Positions 8,045 through 15,899 of a DNA stretch of 64,000 nt are shown here, piece after piece. How positions within the stretch are numbered: the first letter of the stretch is position 1; each line of letters opens with the position of its first letter. A model generated the notes under the pieces. That model was not told where the DNA came from, searched no databases, and saw nothing but the letters and a program-made list of their open reading frames with translations. Made by a program: the position numbers and the translations under genes. This DNA is from DT-110 sp030148525 (lineage in GTDB: Bacteria > Bacteroidota > Bacteroidia > Chitinophagales > Saprospiraceae): positions 5,952,001-6,016,000 of the forward strand of contig OZ245751.1 in NCBI GenBank assembly GCA_965227445.1, read 5' to 3'.

Positions 8045-8098
8045 ATGTTTGTAAATAACGTACATCACCATCATCACTTTATTGCTACCGTGAGGTAA
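8045..8098 (+). CDS. hisL: his operon leader peptide (17 aa, five consecutive His)
   Basis: The reading frame ATG 8045 to TAA 8096-8098 encodes MFVNNVHHHHHFIATVR. The five His codons in a row (CAT CAC CAT CAT CAC, 8063-8077) sit just ahead of a complete histidine operon and an intrinsic terminator, the arrangement of a classical transcription-attenuation leader. By analogy with enterobacterial hisL (seven His), a shortage of charged tRNA-His would stall the ribosome on these codons. The chance of five contiguous His codons at this exact place is very small. No strong Shine-Dalgarno sequence is visible, which is usual for Bacteroidota. Confidence 0.9.
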   Translation: MFVNNVHHHHHFIATVR

Positions 8099-8175
8099 GT
8101 GGTGACTCTGGTGTTATTTGTTTACAAATACTTAAAAGAGAGGTTTACCATTTGCCGGTAAACCTCTCTTTTTTT
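8048..8175 (+). promoter_or_regulatory. his attenuator: competing leader hairpins
   Basis: Four segments share complementary GTAAA/TTTAC cores: seg1 TTTGTAAATAAC (8048-8059), seg2 GTTATTTGTTTACAAA (8113-8128), seg3 GGTTTACC (8142-8149), seg4 GGTAAACC (8157-8164). Seg1 pairs with seg2, and His codons TCATCAC (8071-8077) also pair with GTGGTGA (8099-8105). Seg3 pairs with seg4 to make the terminator. Inference: a ribosome stalled at His codons covers seg1, freeing seg2 to pair with GTAAAC in seg4 and break the terminator. The pairings were read by eye and no energies were computed. Confidence 0.75.
8134..8175 (+). terminator. his attenuator intrinsic terminator
   Basis: Perfect 16-bp stem (8134-8149 with 8157-8172), 7-nt loop ATTTGCC, and a T tract ending at 8175. 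It lies 31 nt before the hisG start and so acts before the operon. Confidence 0.92.
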
Positions 8176-8206
8176 ATGCCCAAACAAAAACGAACCCAAA
8201 CCTGCC

Positions 8207-9067
8207 ATGCCACAACCATTAAAAATTGCCGTTCAAAAATCGGGGCGCCTCCTCGATGGATCCCTGGCACTGCTGAAAGAGTGCGGGATCAAGATCGATA
8301 ACGGAAAAAATCAACTCAAAGCCAACGCCCGTAATTATCCGCTCGAGGTCTACTACCTCCGCAATTCCGATATCCCGGGCTACGTACACGATGGCGTAGC
8401 CGACATCGCCATCATCGGGCAGAATACTATCACGGAGAAAGACCTGGATTTGGAGGAAATCCTGCCGCTGGGCTTTTCCAAATGCCGACTGTCGATCGCG
8501 GTGCCCAAAGAGGTGGAATACACCGGTGACAACTGGCTCAACGGTAAGAAAATTGCTACTTCTTACCCTACTTCTCTCCGCCAGTTCCTCGACCGAAAGG
8601 GTATTAAGGCCGACATTCACGTGATTTCCGGTTCGGTCGAAATTGCTCCCAACATCGGACTGGCCGATGCTATCTGCGATCTGGTCAGCTCCGGGAATAC
8701 CCTCTTTCGCAATGGCCTGAAAGAGGTGGAAGTGATGCTGAAATCCGAAGCTGCCCTCTTTGCTCGTCGCGATTTACCTCAGGAAAAGCAAAACCTGCTC
8801 GACCAATTGGTGTTTCGGCTCAAATCGGTGCAGGCAGCCGGTAACAACAAATACCTGCTCATGAATGCGCCCAATGAAAATGTGGAGCGCATCATCGAGG
8901 TGCTGCCCGGAATGAAAAGCCCCACCGTGATGCCGCTGGCAGAAAGCGGATGGAGCTCCATCCACACCGTGATTAGTGAAGATCGATTTTGGGAGATCAT
9001 CGATCAGCTCAAGGCCCTCGGCGGCCAGGGTATTCTCGTGATCCCCATCGAAAAAATGATCCTGTAA
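8207..9067 (+). CDS. hisG: ATP phosphoribosyltransferase, long form (286 aa)
   Basis: First step of histidine synthesis: ATP plus PRPP gives phosphoribosyl-ATP. At 286 residues it is the long form, with the catalytic periplasmic-binding-like lobes (KIAVQKSGRL, DIAIIGQNT, SGSVEIAPNIGLADAICDLVSSG with the PRPP-binding part) and a C-terminal ACT-like regulatory domain (about 215-286, PTVMPLAESGWSSIHTVI). The long form works without HisZ and is feedback-inhibited by histidine. Enzyme inhibition and the upstream attenuator therefore give two levels of control. First structural gene of the operon, with 1 nt to hisD. Confidence 0.97.
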   Translation: MPQPLKIAVQKSGRLLDGSLALLKECGIKIDNGKNQLKANARNYPLEVYYLRNSDIPGYVHDGVADIAIIGQNTITEKDLDLEEILPLGFSKCRLSIAVPKEVEYTGDNWLNGKKIATSYPTSLRQFLDRKGIKADIHVISGSVEIAPNIGLADAICDLVSSGNTLFRNGLKEVEVMLKSEAALFARRDLPQEKQNLLDQLVFRLKSVQAAGNNKYLLMNAPNENVERIIEVLPGMKSPTVMPLAESGWSSIHTVISEDRFWEIIDQLKALGGQGILVIPIEKMIL

Positions 9068-9068
9068 T

Positions 9069-10355
9069 ATGAAGGTTTACGCACAACCGAAACGAGCGGA
9101 TTGGGATGATATTCTAAAGCGTCCGACCATGGAGACGGCTAACCTCGATGCTACCGTCGGTCGCATTATCGAGGAAATTGGTCAGGATGGAGATGCGGCT
9201 GTTCGCCGCTACACAGCCCAGTTTGACCACGTCGAGCTGGATCGCCTGCACGTAAGCGAAGCGGAAATTGCCGCTGCCGGTGACTTTTTGTCGGATGAGC
9301 TGAAAGAGGCTATCCAACAAGCCAAAACGAATATCGAAGCGTTTCACCGCCCACAGGCCATGCAGGAAGAAGTGGTAGAGACCATGCCCGGCGTATCCTG
9401 CTGGCGCAAGAGCGTCGCTATCGACAAGGTCGGACTCTATATTCCCGGAGGTACGGCGCCCCTCTTTTCCACGGTGCTTATGCTCGGTGTGCCGGCGGTG
9501 CTGGCCGGTTGCCGCGAGATCGTACTTTGCTCGCCCCCCGACCGGCAGGGGAAGCTGCACCCCGCTATTCTCTACACGGCTCATCTGATCGGTATTTCGA
9601 AGATCTTCCGCGTCGGTGGTGTACAGGCGATCGGTGCTATGGCCCTGGGCACCGAATCCATCCCCCAGGTGTATAAGATCTTCGGTCCGGGCAACCAGTA
9701 CGTGACGGCGGCCAAGCAATGGGTTAGCCGCCAGGGTACGGCCATTGATATGCCCGCCGGACCGAGTGAGGTGCTGGTGTGCGCCGACGATACCGCCGAT
9801 CCGGAATTCGTAGCGGCCGACCTGCTGAGTCAGGCCGAGCACGGTATCGATAGCCAGGTGGTTTTAGTGGCTTTCGCCAAAAAGCAGATCGAAGCGGTCC
9901 AGGAGGCCCTGGAACGCCAGCTCACCGACCTGCCCCGGGCCGAAATCGCGCGCAAAGCATTGGAAAATAGTGTCGCCATTGTGGTCACCGACCGGGCCGA
10001 AGCCCTGGATATGATCAATGAGTATGCGCCCGAACATCTGATCTTGTCGGTGATCGATGTGGATGATTTTGCCGACAGGATCGTCAATGCCGGGTCGGTG
10101 TTTATGGGTAATTACACCCCCGAATCGGTAGGCGATTACGCATCAGGTACCAATCACACACTTCCCACGAATGGATTCGCGCGGGCTTACAGTGGCGTTT
10201 CCCTGGATTCCTTCGTAAAGAAGATTACCTTCCAGCGTCTGACCGAGGATGGCCTGCGCACCCTGGGACCAGCCGTGGAAGTCATGGCCGAAGCCGAAGA
10301 ACTCCGGGCCCACAAATTGGCGGTCACCCGTCGCCTCGACCGGCTCAATAACTAA
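9069..10355 (+). CDS. hisD: Histidinol dehydrogenase (428 aa)
   Basis: Catalyses the last two oxidations, L-histidinol to L-histidine with NAD+. It is zinc-dependent. Family motifs are present: VGLYIPGGTAPLFSTVLM, GPGNQYVTAAKQWV, AGPSEVLV, SQAEHGIDSQVVLV with the zinc ligands Gln/His, YAPEHL with catalytic Glu/His, and GDYASGTNHTLPT. Length is typical. The ATG lies 1 nt after the hisG stop, and hisC follows after 5 nt, so the three form a tightly coupled block. Confidence 0.97.
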   Translation: MKVYAQPKRADWDDILKRPTMETANLDATVGRIIEEIGQDGDAAVRRYTAQFDHVELDRLHVSEAEIAAAGDFLSDELKEAIQQAKTNIEAFHRPQAMQEEVVETMPGVSCWRKSVAIDKVGLYIPGGTAPLFSTVLMLGVPAVLAGCREIVLCSPPDRQGKLHPAILYTAHLIGISKIFRVGGVQAIGAMALGTESIPQVYKIFGPGNQYVTAAKQWVSRQGTAIDMPAGPSEVLVCADDTADPEFVAADLLSQAEHGIDSQVVLVAFAKKQIEAVQEALERQLTDLPRAEIARKALENSVAIVVTDRAEALDMINEYAPEHLILSVIDVDDFADRIVNAGSVFMGNYTPESVGDYASGTNHTLPTNGFARAYSGVSLDSFVKKITFQRLTEDGLRTLGPAVEVMAEAEELRAHKLAVTRRLDRLNN

Positions 10356-10360
10356 TTACT

Positions 10361-11413
10361 ATGGACAAATCAACCATCGATATCACGCAATGGGTTCGCC
10401 CCAATATTCTCCGGCTCAAACCGTATTCGTCGGCGCGGTCGGAGTTTAAGGGGCAGGCTGATATCTTTTTGGATGCCAACGAAAATCCCTTCGATACTGG
10501 GATGAACCGCTATCCGGATCCCCTGCAGTGGGCCGTCAAGGAGGAACTCGGTAAGCTGAAGGAGATTGATCCCAGGCACATTTTCCTGGGCAACGGTAGT
10601 GATGAGGTTATCGATTTGCTGATCCGCATTTTCTGTGAACCTGGCCAGGACGCCATACTGACTCTGCCACCGACCTATGGCATGTATCAGGTTTCGGCCG
10701 GTATTGCGGATGTCGCCGTACGAGAGGTGCCCTTGACGCCCGATTATCAACCCGACGTAGAGCAGGTTTTGGCGGCAGCCGACCAACAGACGAAGTTGCT
10801 GTTTCTCTGCAGCCCTAATAATCCCACGGGTAATAACCTTGACCTCCTCGCTATGGAACGGTTGGTAGCCGAATTTTCGGGCGTAGTAGTGGTAGATGAG
10901 GCGTATATTGATTTTTCCGACCAGGATTCCTGCATTAAGCTATTACCCAAATACCCCAATCTGGTGGTCATGCAGACTTTCAGTAAAGCCTGGGGAATGG
11001 CCGGCATCCGCCTGGGAATGGCCTTTGCATCGGAAGAGATCATTGCCCTCTTCAATAAGGTGAAGCCCCCCTACAATGTGAATCAGCTTACGCAAAAAGC
11101 GGCACTGGATGCCCTGTTGTCTGATCATTCCCTGACGGAGATGGTCGAGGTAATCCTGGAGCAACGCGATCGTCTGGAGCAACGGTTGCCGGATTTGCCC
11201 TTCGTGCAGCGGGTGTATCCGAGCCACGCCAATTTTCTGCTCGTGAAAGTGGATGCCCCCAAGCGATTGTACGATTACCTGGTGGAGGATAAAATTATTG
11301 TGCGCGATCGCTCAAACGTACTTTTGTGCGATGGCGCCCTGCGCATCACCGTAGGCCGCCCCGAGGAAAATGATCAGTTATTGGATAGCCTGATTGCGTA
11401 TGCATCTTTTTGA
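10361..11413 (+). CDS. hisC: Histidinol-phosphate aminotransferase (350 aa)
   Basis: PLP enzyme converting imidazole-acetol phosphate plus glutamate to histidinol phosphate. Visible are LDANENPFD at the N-terminus, the SPNNPTG motif (151-157), VVDEAYIDF (178-185) with the PLP-pyridine Asp, and the Schiff-base Lys209 in TFSKAWGMAGIRLGM. The conserved arginine near the C-terminus lies in LRITVGRPEEN. It starts 5 nt after hisD and is followed by a repeat hairpin before hisB. Confidence 0.96.
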   Translation: MDKSTIDITQWVRPNILRLKPYSSARSEFKGQADIFLDANENPFDTGMNRYPDPLQWAVKEELGKLKEIDPRHIFLGNGSDEVIDLLIRIFCEPGQDAILTLPPTYGMYQVSAGIADVAVREVPLTPDYQPDVEQVLAAADQQTKLLFLCSPNNPTGNNLDLLAMERLVAEFSGVVVVDEAYIDFSDQDSCIKLLPKYPNLVVMQTFSKAWGMAGIRLGMAFASEEIIALFNKVKPPYNVNQLTQKAALDALLSDHSLTEMVEVILEQRDRLEQRLPDLPFVQRVYPSHANFLLVKVDAPKRLYDYLVEDKIIVRDRSNVLLCDGALRITVGRPEENDQLLDSLIAYASF

Positions 11414-11504
11414 CAGGTTTGAGGTGTGAGGTTTGGGGTTTGAGGTAAGGCAAGAGGTCACCTCAAACCCCAAACCTCAAACCTCACACCTCAAAAGTTA
11501 CCTG
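11414..11504. repeat. 7-bp repeat hairpin between hisC and hisB
   Basis: The left arm has 7-mers TGAGGTG, TGAGGTT, TGGGGTT, TGAGGT. After a short loop (AAGGCAAGAGG) the right arm is their complement (ACCTCAAACCCC and onwards). It would form a long imperfect RNA hairpin inside the operon with no T tract after it. Confidence 0.8.
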
Positions 11505-11506
11505 AA

Positions 11507-12640
11507 ATGAAAAAAGCACTTTTCATCGATCGCGACGGTACTTTGGTTTTGGAGCCGGAGGATTACCAGGTCGACAGTCTGGAGAAAGTGGAGTTTTACC
11601 CGGGGGTCTTTACCTGGCTAAGCCGTATTGCCCGCGAGATGGACTACGAATTGGTGATGGTCACCAACCAGGATGGGTTGGGTACCGACTCCTATCCGGA
11701 AGATACCTTTTGGCCGGCCCATAATCACATCCTGCGGAGTCTGCAGAACGAAGGTATTTCGTTCGATGAAATATTGATCGACCGTACGTTCAAGGAGGAC
11801 GGTGCACCTACCCGGAAGCCAAATACCGGGATGGTTCTGCACTACATGAAGGGAGCGTATGACCTGAGCCATTCCTATGTGCTGGGGGATCGCATTACCG
11901 ACATGGAGCTGGCCGCGAACATGGGTGCGCGAGGCATCTGGCTGAATAACGATGCCAATCTGGGAGTCGACGAGCTCACCGATGGTACTTCCCTGGACGA
12001 TACCATCGACCTTACCACGACCTCCTGGGAACAGATCTACCGGTTCCTCAAGCAGAACAGTCGCCAGGCCGTGGTGAAACGCACCACCAACGAAACGGAT
12101 ATCCGTGTCTCCCTCAATCTCGACGGGAAAGGCACCTATACTAATGATACGGGCATCCGGTTTTTCGATCACATGCTGGATCAATTGGGACGGCACGCCC
12201 GTCTCGACCTCGACATAACGGCCAAAGGGGATCTGGATATTGATGCCCACCATACCATTGAAGATACCGCCATTACCCTGGGAGAGGCCGTGCGTCAGGC
12301 ACTGGGCGATAAACGGGGGATCGAGCGCTACGGCTTTTATTTGCTGACGATGGACGAGGCCCTGGCTCAGGTCGCCCTCGATTTTGGCGGACGCCCATGG
12401 TTCGTTTGGGATGCACCCTTACGTCGCGAGAAAGTAGGCGAAATGCCGGTAGAGATGGTGGAGCACTTTTTTAAATCGTTTAGTGATCATGCTCAGTGCA
12501 ATCTGAATATCAAGGTAACGGGTACGAATGAGCACCACATGATCGAAGCCCTCTTTAAGTCTTTCGCCCGGGCGCTGCGCATGGCGGTGACCCGTGACCC
12601 TGACCACAACGAATTGCCGAGTACCAAAGGAACGCTTTAA
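11507..12640 (+). CDS. hisB: Bifunctional histidinol-phosphatase / imidazoleglycerol-phosphate dehydratase (377 aa)
   Basis: The N-terminal half (about 1-170) is a HAD-type histidinol-phosphate phosphatase with nucleophile motif FIDRDGTLV, second motif VTNQDG, KPNTGM with the Lys, and VLGDRITDMELA. The C-terminal half (about 185-377) is the dehydratase, with manganese-binding HHTIEDTAITLGEA, FFDHMLDQLGRHA, VEHFFKSF and NEHHMIEALFK. The fused form is typical for Enterobacteria and many Bacteroidota. It serves steps 7 and 9 of the pathway. It begins just after the repeat hairpin and ends 4 nt before hisH. Confidence 0.96.
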   Translation: MKKALFIDRDGTLVLEPEDYQVDSLEKVEFYPGVFTWLSRIAREMDYELVMVTNQDGLGTDSYPEDTFWPAHNHILRSLQNEGISFDEILIDRTFKEDGAPTRKPNTGMVLHYMKGAYDLSHSYVLGDRITDMELAANMGARGIWLNNDANLGVDELTDGTSLDDTIDLTTTSWEQIYRFLKQNSRQAVVKRTTNETDIRVSLNLDGKGTYTNDTGIRFFDHMLDQLGRHARLDLDITAKGDLDIDAHHTIEDTAITLGEAVRQALGDKRGIERYGFYLLTMDEALAQVALDFGGRPWFVWDAPLRREKVGEMPVEMVEHFFKSFSDHAQCNLNIKVTGTNEHHMIEALFKSFARALRMAVTRDPDHNELPSTKGTL

Positions 12641-12644
12641 AACT

Positions 12645-13247
12645 ATGTCAGTAGCCATTATCAACTATAATGCCGGAAACGTACGGTCGGTCCTCTTCGC
12701 CATGGAGCGACTAGGCGTGGATGCCGTATTGACCGACGACCACGAGGTGATCCGCTCTGCTGGTAAGGTTATTTTCCCGGGCGTGGGGGAAGCCAGCTCG
12801 ACCATGGCCTATTTGCGGGACAGGGGGTTGGATGAACTAATACCATCCCTGACCCAGCCCGTTCTGGGCATTTGCCTGGGTATGCAGTTGTTATGTACCC
12901 ACAGTGAGGAGAACAATACCGATTGCCTGGGGATCATACCGCAGCAGGTTAAGCGGTTTCGGCCCGAGCGTGACGAAAAGGTGCCGCATATGGGGTGGAA
13001 TAGTTTGCGTGACACCAGGACCTCCCTTTTTGCCGAAAGGCCGGGGGGAAACCTGGATGGCGAATTTGTGTACTTTGTCCACAGTTATTATGTAGAACCT
13101 GGTCCGCATACCATTGCGACCTGTGACTATACCGGCCCCTTTAGTGCGGCCGTGCAAAAAGACAATTTCTACGCAACTCAGTTTCACCCGGAAAAATCGG
13201 GTGCGGTGGGCGAGCGTATTCTGCGAAACTTCCTCAATAATATCTGA
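12645..13247 (+). CDS. hisH: Imidazole glycerol phosphate synthase, glutaminase subunit (200 aa)
   Basis: Class I glutamine amidotransferase that feeds ammonia to HisF. The nucleophile Cys is in LGICLGMQLL, and the His/Glu pair in FYATQFHPEKSG. The N-terminus AIINYNAGNVRSV and KVIFPGVGEAS with the oxyanion region are standard. The ATG at 12645 is used, as an earlier in-frame start would lie inside hisB. One nt separates it from hisA. HisF, its partner, is encoded two genes on. Confidence 0.96.
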   Translation: MSVAIINYNAGNVRSVLFAMERLGVDAVLTDDHEVIRSAGKVIFPGVGEASSTMAYLRDRGLDELIPSLTQPVLGICLGMQLLCTHSEENNTDCLGIIPQQVKRFRPERDEKVPHMGWNSLRDTRTSLFAERPGGNLDGEFVYFVHSYYVEPGPHTIATCDYTGPFSAAVQKDNFYATQFHPEKSGAVGERILRNFLNNI

Positions 13248-13248
13248 T

Positions 13249-13962
13249 ATGTACATCATTCCGGCCATCGACATTATCGACGGTAAATGCGTGCGACTGA
13301 CACAAGGAGATTACGACCAAAAGAAGGTCTATAATGAGGACCCCCTGGAGGTTGCCAAAGCTTTTGAGGGGGCGGGGCTGGAACGCCTGCACCTGGTCGA
13401 CCTGGATGGGGCCAAGGCCAAGCAAATCATCAATCATAAGGTGTTGGAACAGATCGCGGTGAAGACGAGCTTGCACATCGACTTCGGTGGGGGGCTCAAG
13501 TCAGACGATGATCTTCGTATTGCCTTTGAATCGGGAGCCAAACAAGTAACCGGCGGTACCATCGCAGTGAAAGAACCCATGGTTTTCCTGGGATGGCTGG
13601 AAAGGCACGGTGCTGACATGATCATTTTGGGTGCTGACTTTAAAGATGGTCAGATTGCCGTAAGTGGCTGGCAGGAGCAAAGTGAGCAGGAGTTATTTCC
13701 CTTCCTGCAGGATTACGCGGAAAAGGGCGTGCGCTACGTTATTTCTACCGACGTTAGTAAAGACGGCCTGCTGCAAGGCAGTGCGGTGGAGACTTATCAG
13801 CAAATCCGGGAAGAGCTGCCGGAGGTCCATCTCATCGCCAGCGGTGGCATTACCAGCATGCAGGAACTGGAGCGACTGCGGGAAGTGGGTTGCTTCGGTG
13901 CGATCGTGGGTAAGGCTATTTACGAGAACCGGATTACGCTGGAGGAACTACAAGCTTTTTGA
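13249..13962 (+). CDS. hisA: ProFAR isomerase (237 aa)
   Basis: (beta/alpha)8 barrel that isomerises ProFAR to PRFAR. The half-barrel signatures are present: MYIIPAIDIIDGKCVRL with catalytic Asp8, HIDFGGGLKSDDD, and the second-half catalytic Asp in YVISTDVSKDGLLQG, with phosphate-binding SGGITS and GAIVGKAIYE. The start lies 1 nt after hisH. An 80-bp repeat hairpin follows before hisF. Sequence similarity to the neighbouring HisF reflects the known common origin of the two barrels. Confidence 0.96.
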   Translation: MYIIPAIDIIDGKCVRLTQGDYDQKKVYNEDPLEVAKAFEGAGLERLHLVDLDGAKAKQIINHKVLEQIAVKTSLHIDFGGGLKSDDDLRIAFESGAKQVTGGTIAVKEPMVFLGWLERHGADMIILGADFKDGQIAVSGWQEQSEQELFPFLQDYAEKGVRYVISTDVSKDGLLQGSAVETYQQIREELPEVHLIASGGITSMQELERLREVGCFGAIVGKAIYENRITLEELQAF

Positions 13963-14042
13963 ATGATCAGTGCTCAATGCTAAGTGCTAAATGGAATAAT
14001 ATAATTGAGCACTTAGCACTGAGCATTTAGCATTGGTGAAAT
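13963..14042. repeat. 7-bp repeat hairpin between hisA and hisF
   Basis: Left arm units GTGCTCA, ATGCTAA, GTGCTAA and right arm units GAGCACT, TAGCACT, GAGCATT, TAGCATT are complementary around an AATAATATAATT centre. It fills the whole hisA-hisF gap. The same unit family occurs at 3155 and 6508. Confidence 0.8.
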
Positions 14043-14798
14043 ATGTTAGCAAAACGAATTATACCGTGCCTGGATATCAAGGATGGCCGCACCGTGAAGG
14101 GAGTCAACTTTGTGAATTTGCGCGATGCCGGTGATCCCGTGGAATTGGGGGCGCTGTATTCCCAGAAAGGAGCCGACGAGCTGGTCTTTCTGGATATTAC
14201 GGCTACCCACGAAAAGCGGAAGACCCTGTCGAAGCTGGCTCTGGATATCTCCCACCACCTGAGCATACCCTTCACCATTGGTGGAGGTATCAAATCGGTA
14301 GAGGATGTGGATGTACTGCTGGATAGCGGAGCGGATAAGGTGTCGATCAATTCGGCGGCTGTGCGTGATCCGCAGCTGATTGAGGACCTGGCGAAGGCCT
14401 TCGGGAGTCAGTTCGTAGTGGTAGCCATTGATGCCCGCCGGGTCGGTGATGAGTGGATCGTACATCTCAATGGCGGGCGCATACCCACGGAGGTGCGCCT
14501 TTTTGAATGGGCTCGTGAATGTCAGGAGCGTGGAGCGGGAGAGATCCTGTTTACCTCCATGGACCACGACGGTACCAAAGCCGGTTTTGCGCTGGAGGCT
14601 ACCGCTCGTATCAGTAGGGAACTGTCGATCCCGGTGATTGCCTCGGGCGGGGCCGGAAATATGGAGCATTTCCGGGATGTATTCGACCAGGGAGCCGCCG
14701 ACGCCGGTCTGGCCGCCAGCATCTTCCACTTCCGGGAGATCGAGATCGCTGATTTGAAGAACTATTTGCACAGAGAAGGCGTGCCGGTCAGATTGTGA
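14043..14798 (+). CDS. hisF: Imidazole glycerol phosphate synthase, cyclase subunit (251 aa)
   Basis: Uses ammonia from HisH to make imidazole glycerol phosphate and AICAR from PRFAR. Barrel motifs are MLAKRIIPCLDIKDGRTVKG with catalytic Asp11, FLDITAT, PFTIGGGIKS, SINSAAV, EILFTSMDHDGTKAGF with the second catalytic Asp, and VIASGGAGN. Length is exactly typical. The pathway then needs hisIE, which follows after an unusually long 379-bp spacer. Confidence 0.97.
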   Translation: MLAKRIIPCLDIKDGRTVKGVNFVNLRDAGDPVELGALYSQKGADELVFLDITATHEKRKTLSKLALDISHHLSIPFTIGGGIKSVEDVDVLLDSGADKVSINSAAVRDPQLIEDLAKAFGSQFVVVAIDARRVGDEWIVHLNGGRIPTEVRLFEWARECQERGAGEILFTSMDHDGTKAGFALEATARISRELSIPVIASGGAGNMEHFRDVFDQGAADAGLAASIFHFREIEIADLKNYLHREGVPVRL

Positions 14799-15177
14799 TT
14801 GGTGCGCGATCCTTCTCTGGCTGCCGGAGCCATGCGTAGGTATGCTGGATCGCGGGTCAAAAAGCAATAATTTTTTGGTGCAAGAACAGTCGGTCCAGAG
14901 GACCGACTTCCTTTGGAGGTCGATCCTCTGGACTGACCAGGATCATGCCAGAATAACGAATCTTGACCCGCCGCACCACTGGATCGCGTGGGGAAACCTA
15001 ATTCTACCATTTTTTTATAAGGTCGATCTCATACCTCCCAATCATATACTTAAGTTACAGAGTATTAAGTGGCAACAGGAGGATCAAATTTTAATGGTGC
15101 TCGACCCAGCCCCGCCTGTTACGTGTTTCGGCGGCCGGGGGAGTTACAACACCCTATCTTGCCTCAATAAAAGAACA
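14799..15177. other. 379-bp structured spacer between hisF and hisIE
   Basis: I see no gene here. The spacer holds nested inverted repeats. One pair with 19-bp arms lies at 14889-14907 and 14920-14938 (GTCGGTCCAGAGGACCGAC with GTCGATCCTCTGGACTGAC), the first of which is itself a palindrome. An outer pair is GCGGGTCAA (near 14851) and TTGACCCGC (near 14963). A terminal-repeat fragment of the MITE-like element lies at 15046-15069. TATCTTGC at 15155-15162, 15 nt before hisIE, could be a -7 promoter box, so hisIE may have its own start. Confidence 0.55.
15046..15069. repeat. Solo end of the MITE-like element
   Basis: TACTTAAGTTACAGAGTATTAAG matches the terminal inverted repeat of the 18.5 kb copy (TTACAGAGTATTTAAG). 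The interior is missing. It is itself partly palindromic. Confidence 0.5.
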
Positions 15178-15777
15178 ATGAACATCAACCAACTCGACTT
15201 CGACAAAGGAAACGGTCTCATCCCGGCCATTATTCAGGATGCCAGCACCCAGAAAGTGCTGATGCTCGGTTATATGAACCGGGAAGCGGTAGAAAAAACG
15301 CAGACCGAGGGCAAAGTGACCTTCTACAGCCGCTCCAAGGATCGGTTGTGGACCAAGGGCGAAACTTCGGGTAACTTTCTGCATCTGAAGGATATGAAAA
15401 TGGATTGCGATCAGGATACGCTCCTGGTAATGGTCGATCCGGTTGGTCCCGCCTGCCATACAGGAGCTGATACCTGCTTCGACGAGACCAATGCCGGTCA
15501 GTACTTTCTGCACCACCTACAGGGTGTCATTCAGAACCGGCGGGATAATCCTAAAACCGGCTCCTACACAACCAGTCTGTTCCAGGCGGGCATCAATAAG
15601 GTGGCCCAGAAGGTCGGCGAGGAGGCCGTCGAACTCGTCATAGAAGCCAAAGACGATAACGAAGAGCTCTTCCTCAACGAGGCGGCCGACCTCGTGTACC
15701 ACTATCTGGTCCTCCTCGCTGCAAAAGGCTACGAACTCGAGGATGTGGTGAAGGTGTTGGAGAAACGCCACTCTTAA
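15178..15777 (+). CDS. hisIE: Bifunctional PR-AMP cyclohydrolase / PR-ATP pyrophosphatase (199 aa)
   Basis: Steps 2 and 3 of the pathway in one protein. HisI part (about 1-105): LMLGYMNREA, TFYSRSKDRLWTKGETSGN and zinc-binding DCDQDTLL with PACHTGADTCF. HisE part (about 110-199): KVGEEAVELVIEAKD with the metal-binding acidic residues and EAADLVYHYLVLL. The start ATG at 15178 is chosen. A longer in-frame start at 14842 would run through the inverted repeats of the spacer. With this gene all ten steps of histidine synthesis are encoded here. Confidence 0.95.
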   Translation: MNINQLDFDKGNGLIPAIIQDASTQKVLMLGYMNREAVEKTQTEGKVTFYSRSKDRLWTKGETSGNFLHLKDMKMDCDQDTLLVMVDPVGPACHTGADTCFDETNAGQYFLHHLQGVIQNRRDNPKTGSYTTSLFQAGINKVAQKVGEEAVELVIEAKDDNEELFLNEAADLVYHYLVLLAAKGYELEDVVKVLEKRHS

Positions 15778-15868
15778 CAGGTATGAGGTTTGAGGTTTGG
15801 GGTTTGAGGTTACCTATCACCCCATCCCTCAAACCTCAATCCTCATACCTCAAACCTCATACCTATTT
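15778..15868. repeat. 7-bp repeat hairpin after hisIE
   Basis: Units TGAGGTT, TGAGGTT, TGGGGTT, TGAGGTT are followed by CTCAAAC, CTCAATC, CTCATAC, CTCAAAC, CTCATAC in complementary orientation. The tract closely resembles the one between hisC and hisB, 4.4 kb upstream. Confidence 0.8.
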
Positions 15869-15899
15869 TCATTATCTTGTAGGTGTAAACCACAAGCCC

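Noticed and set aside
11414..11504. Heptamer tracts considered as CRISPR-like arrays
   Set aside because: No constant repeat with variable spacers, unit is only 7 bp, arms are inverted, no cas genes.
15783..15899. N-terminal extension of ogt
   Set aside because: Translates the TGAGGTT repeat tract. Family similarity starts after the ATG at 15900.
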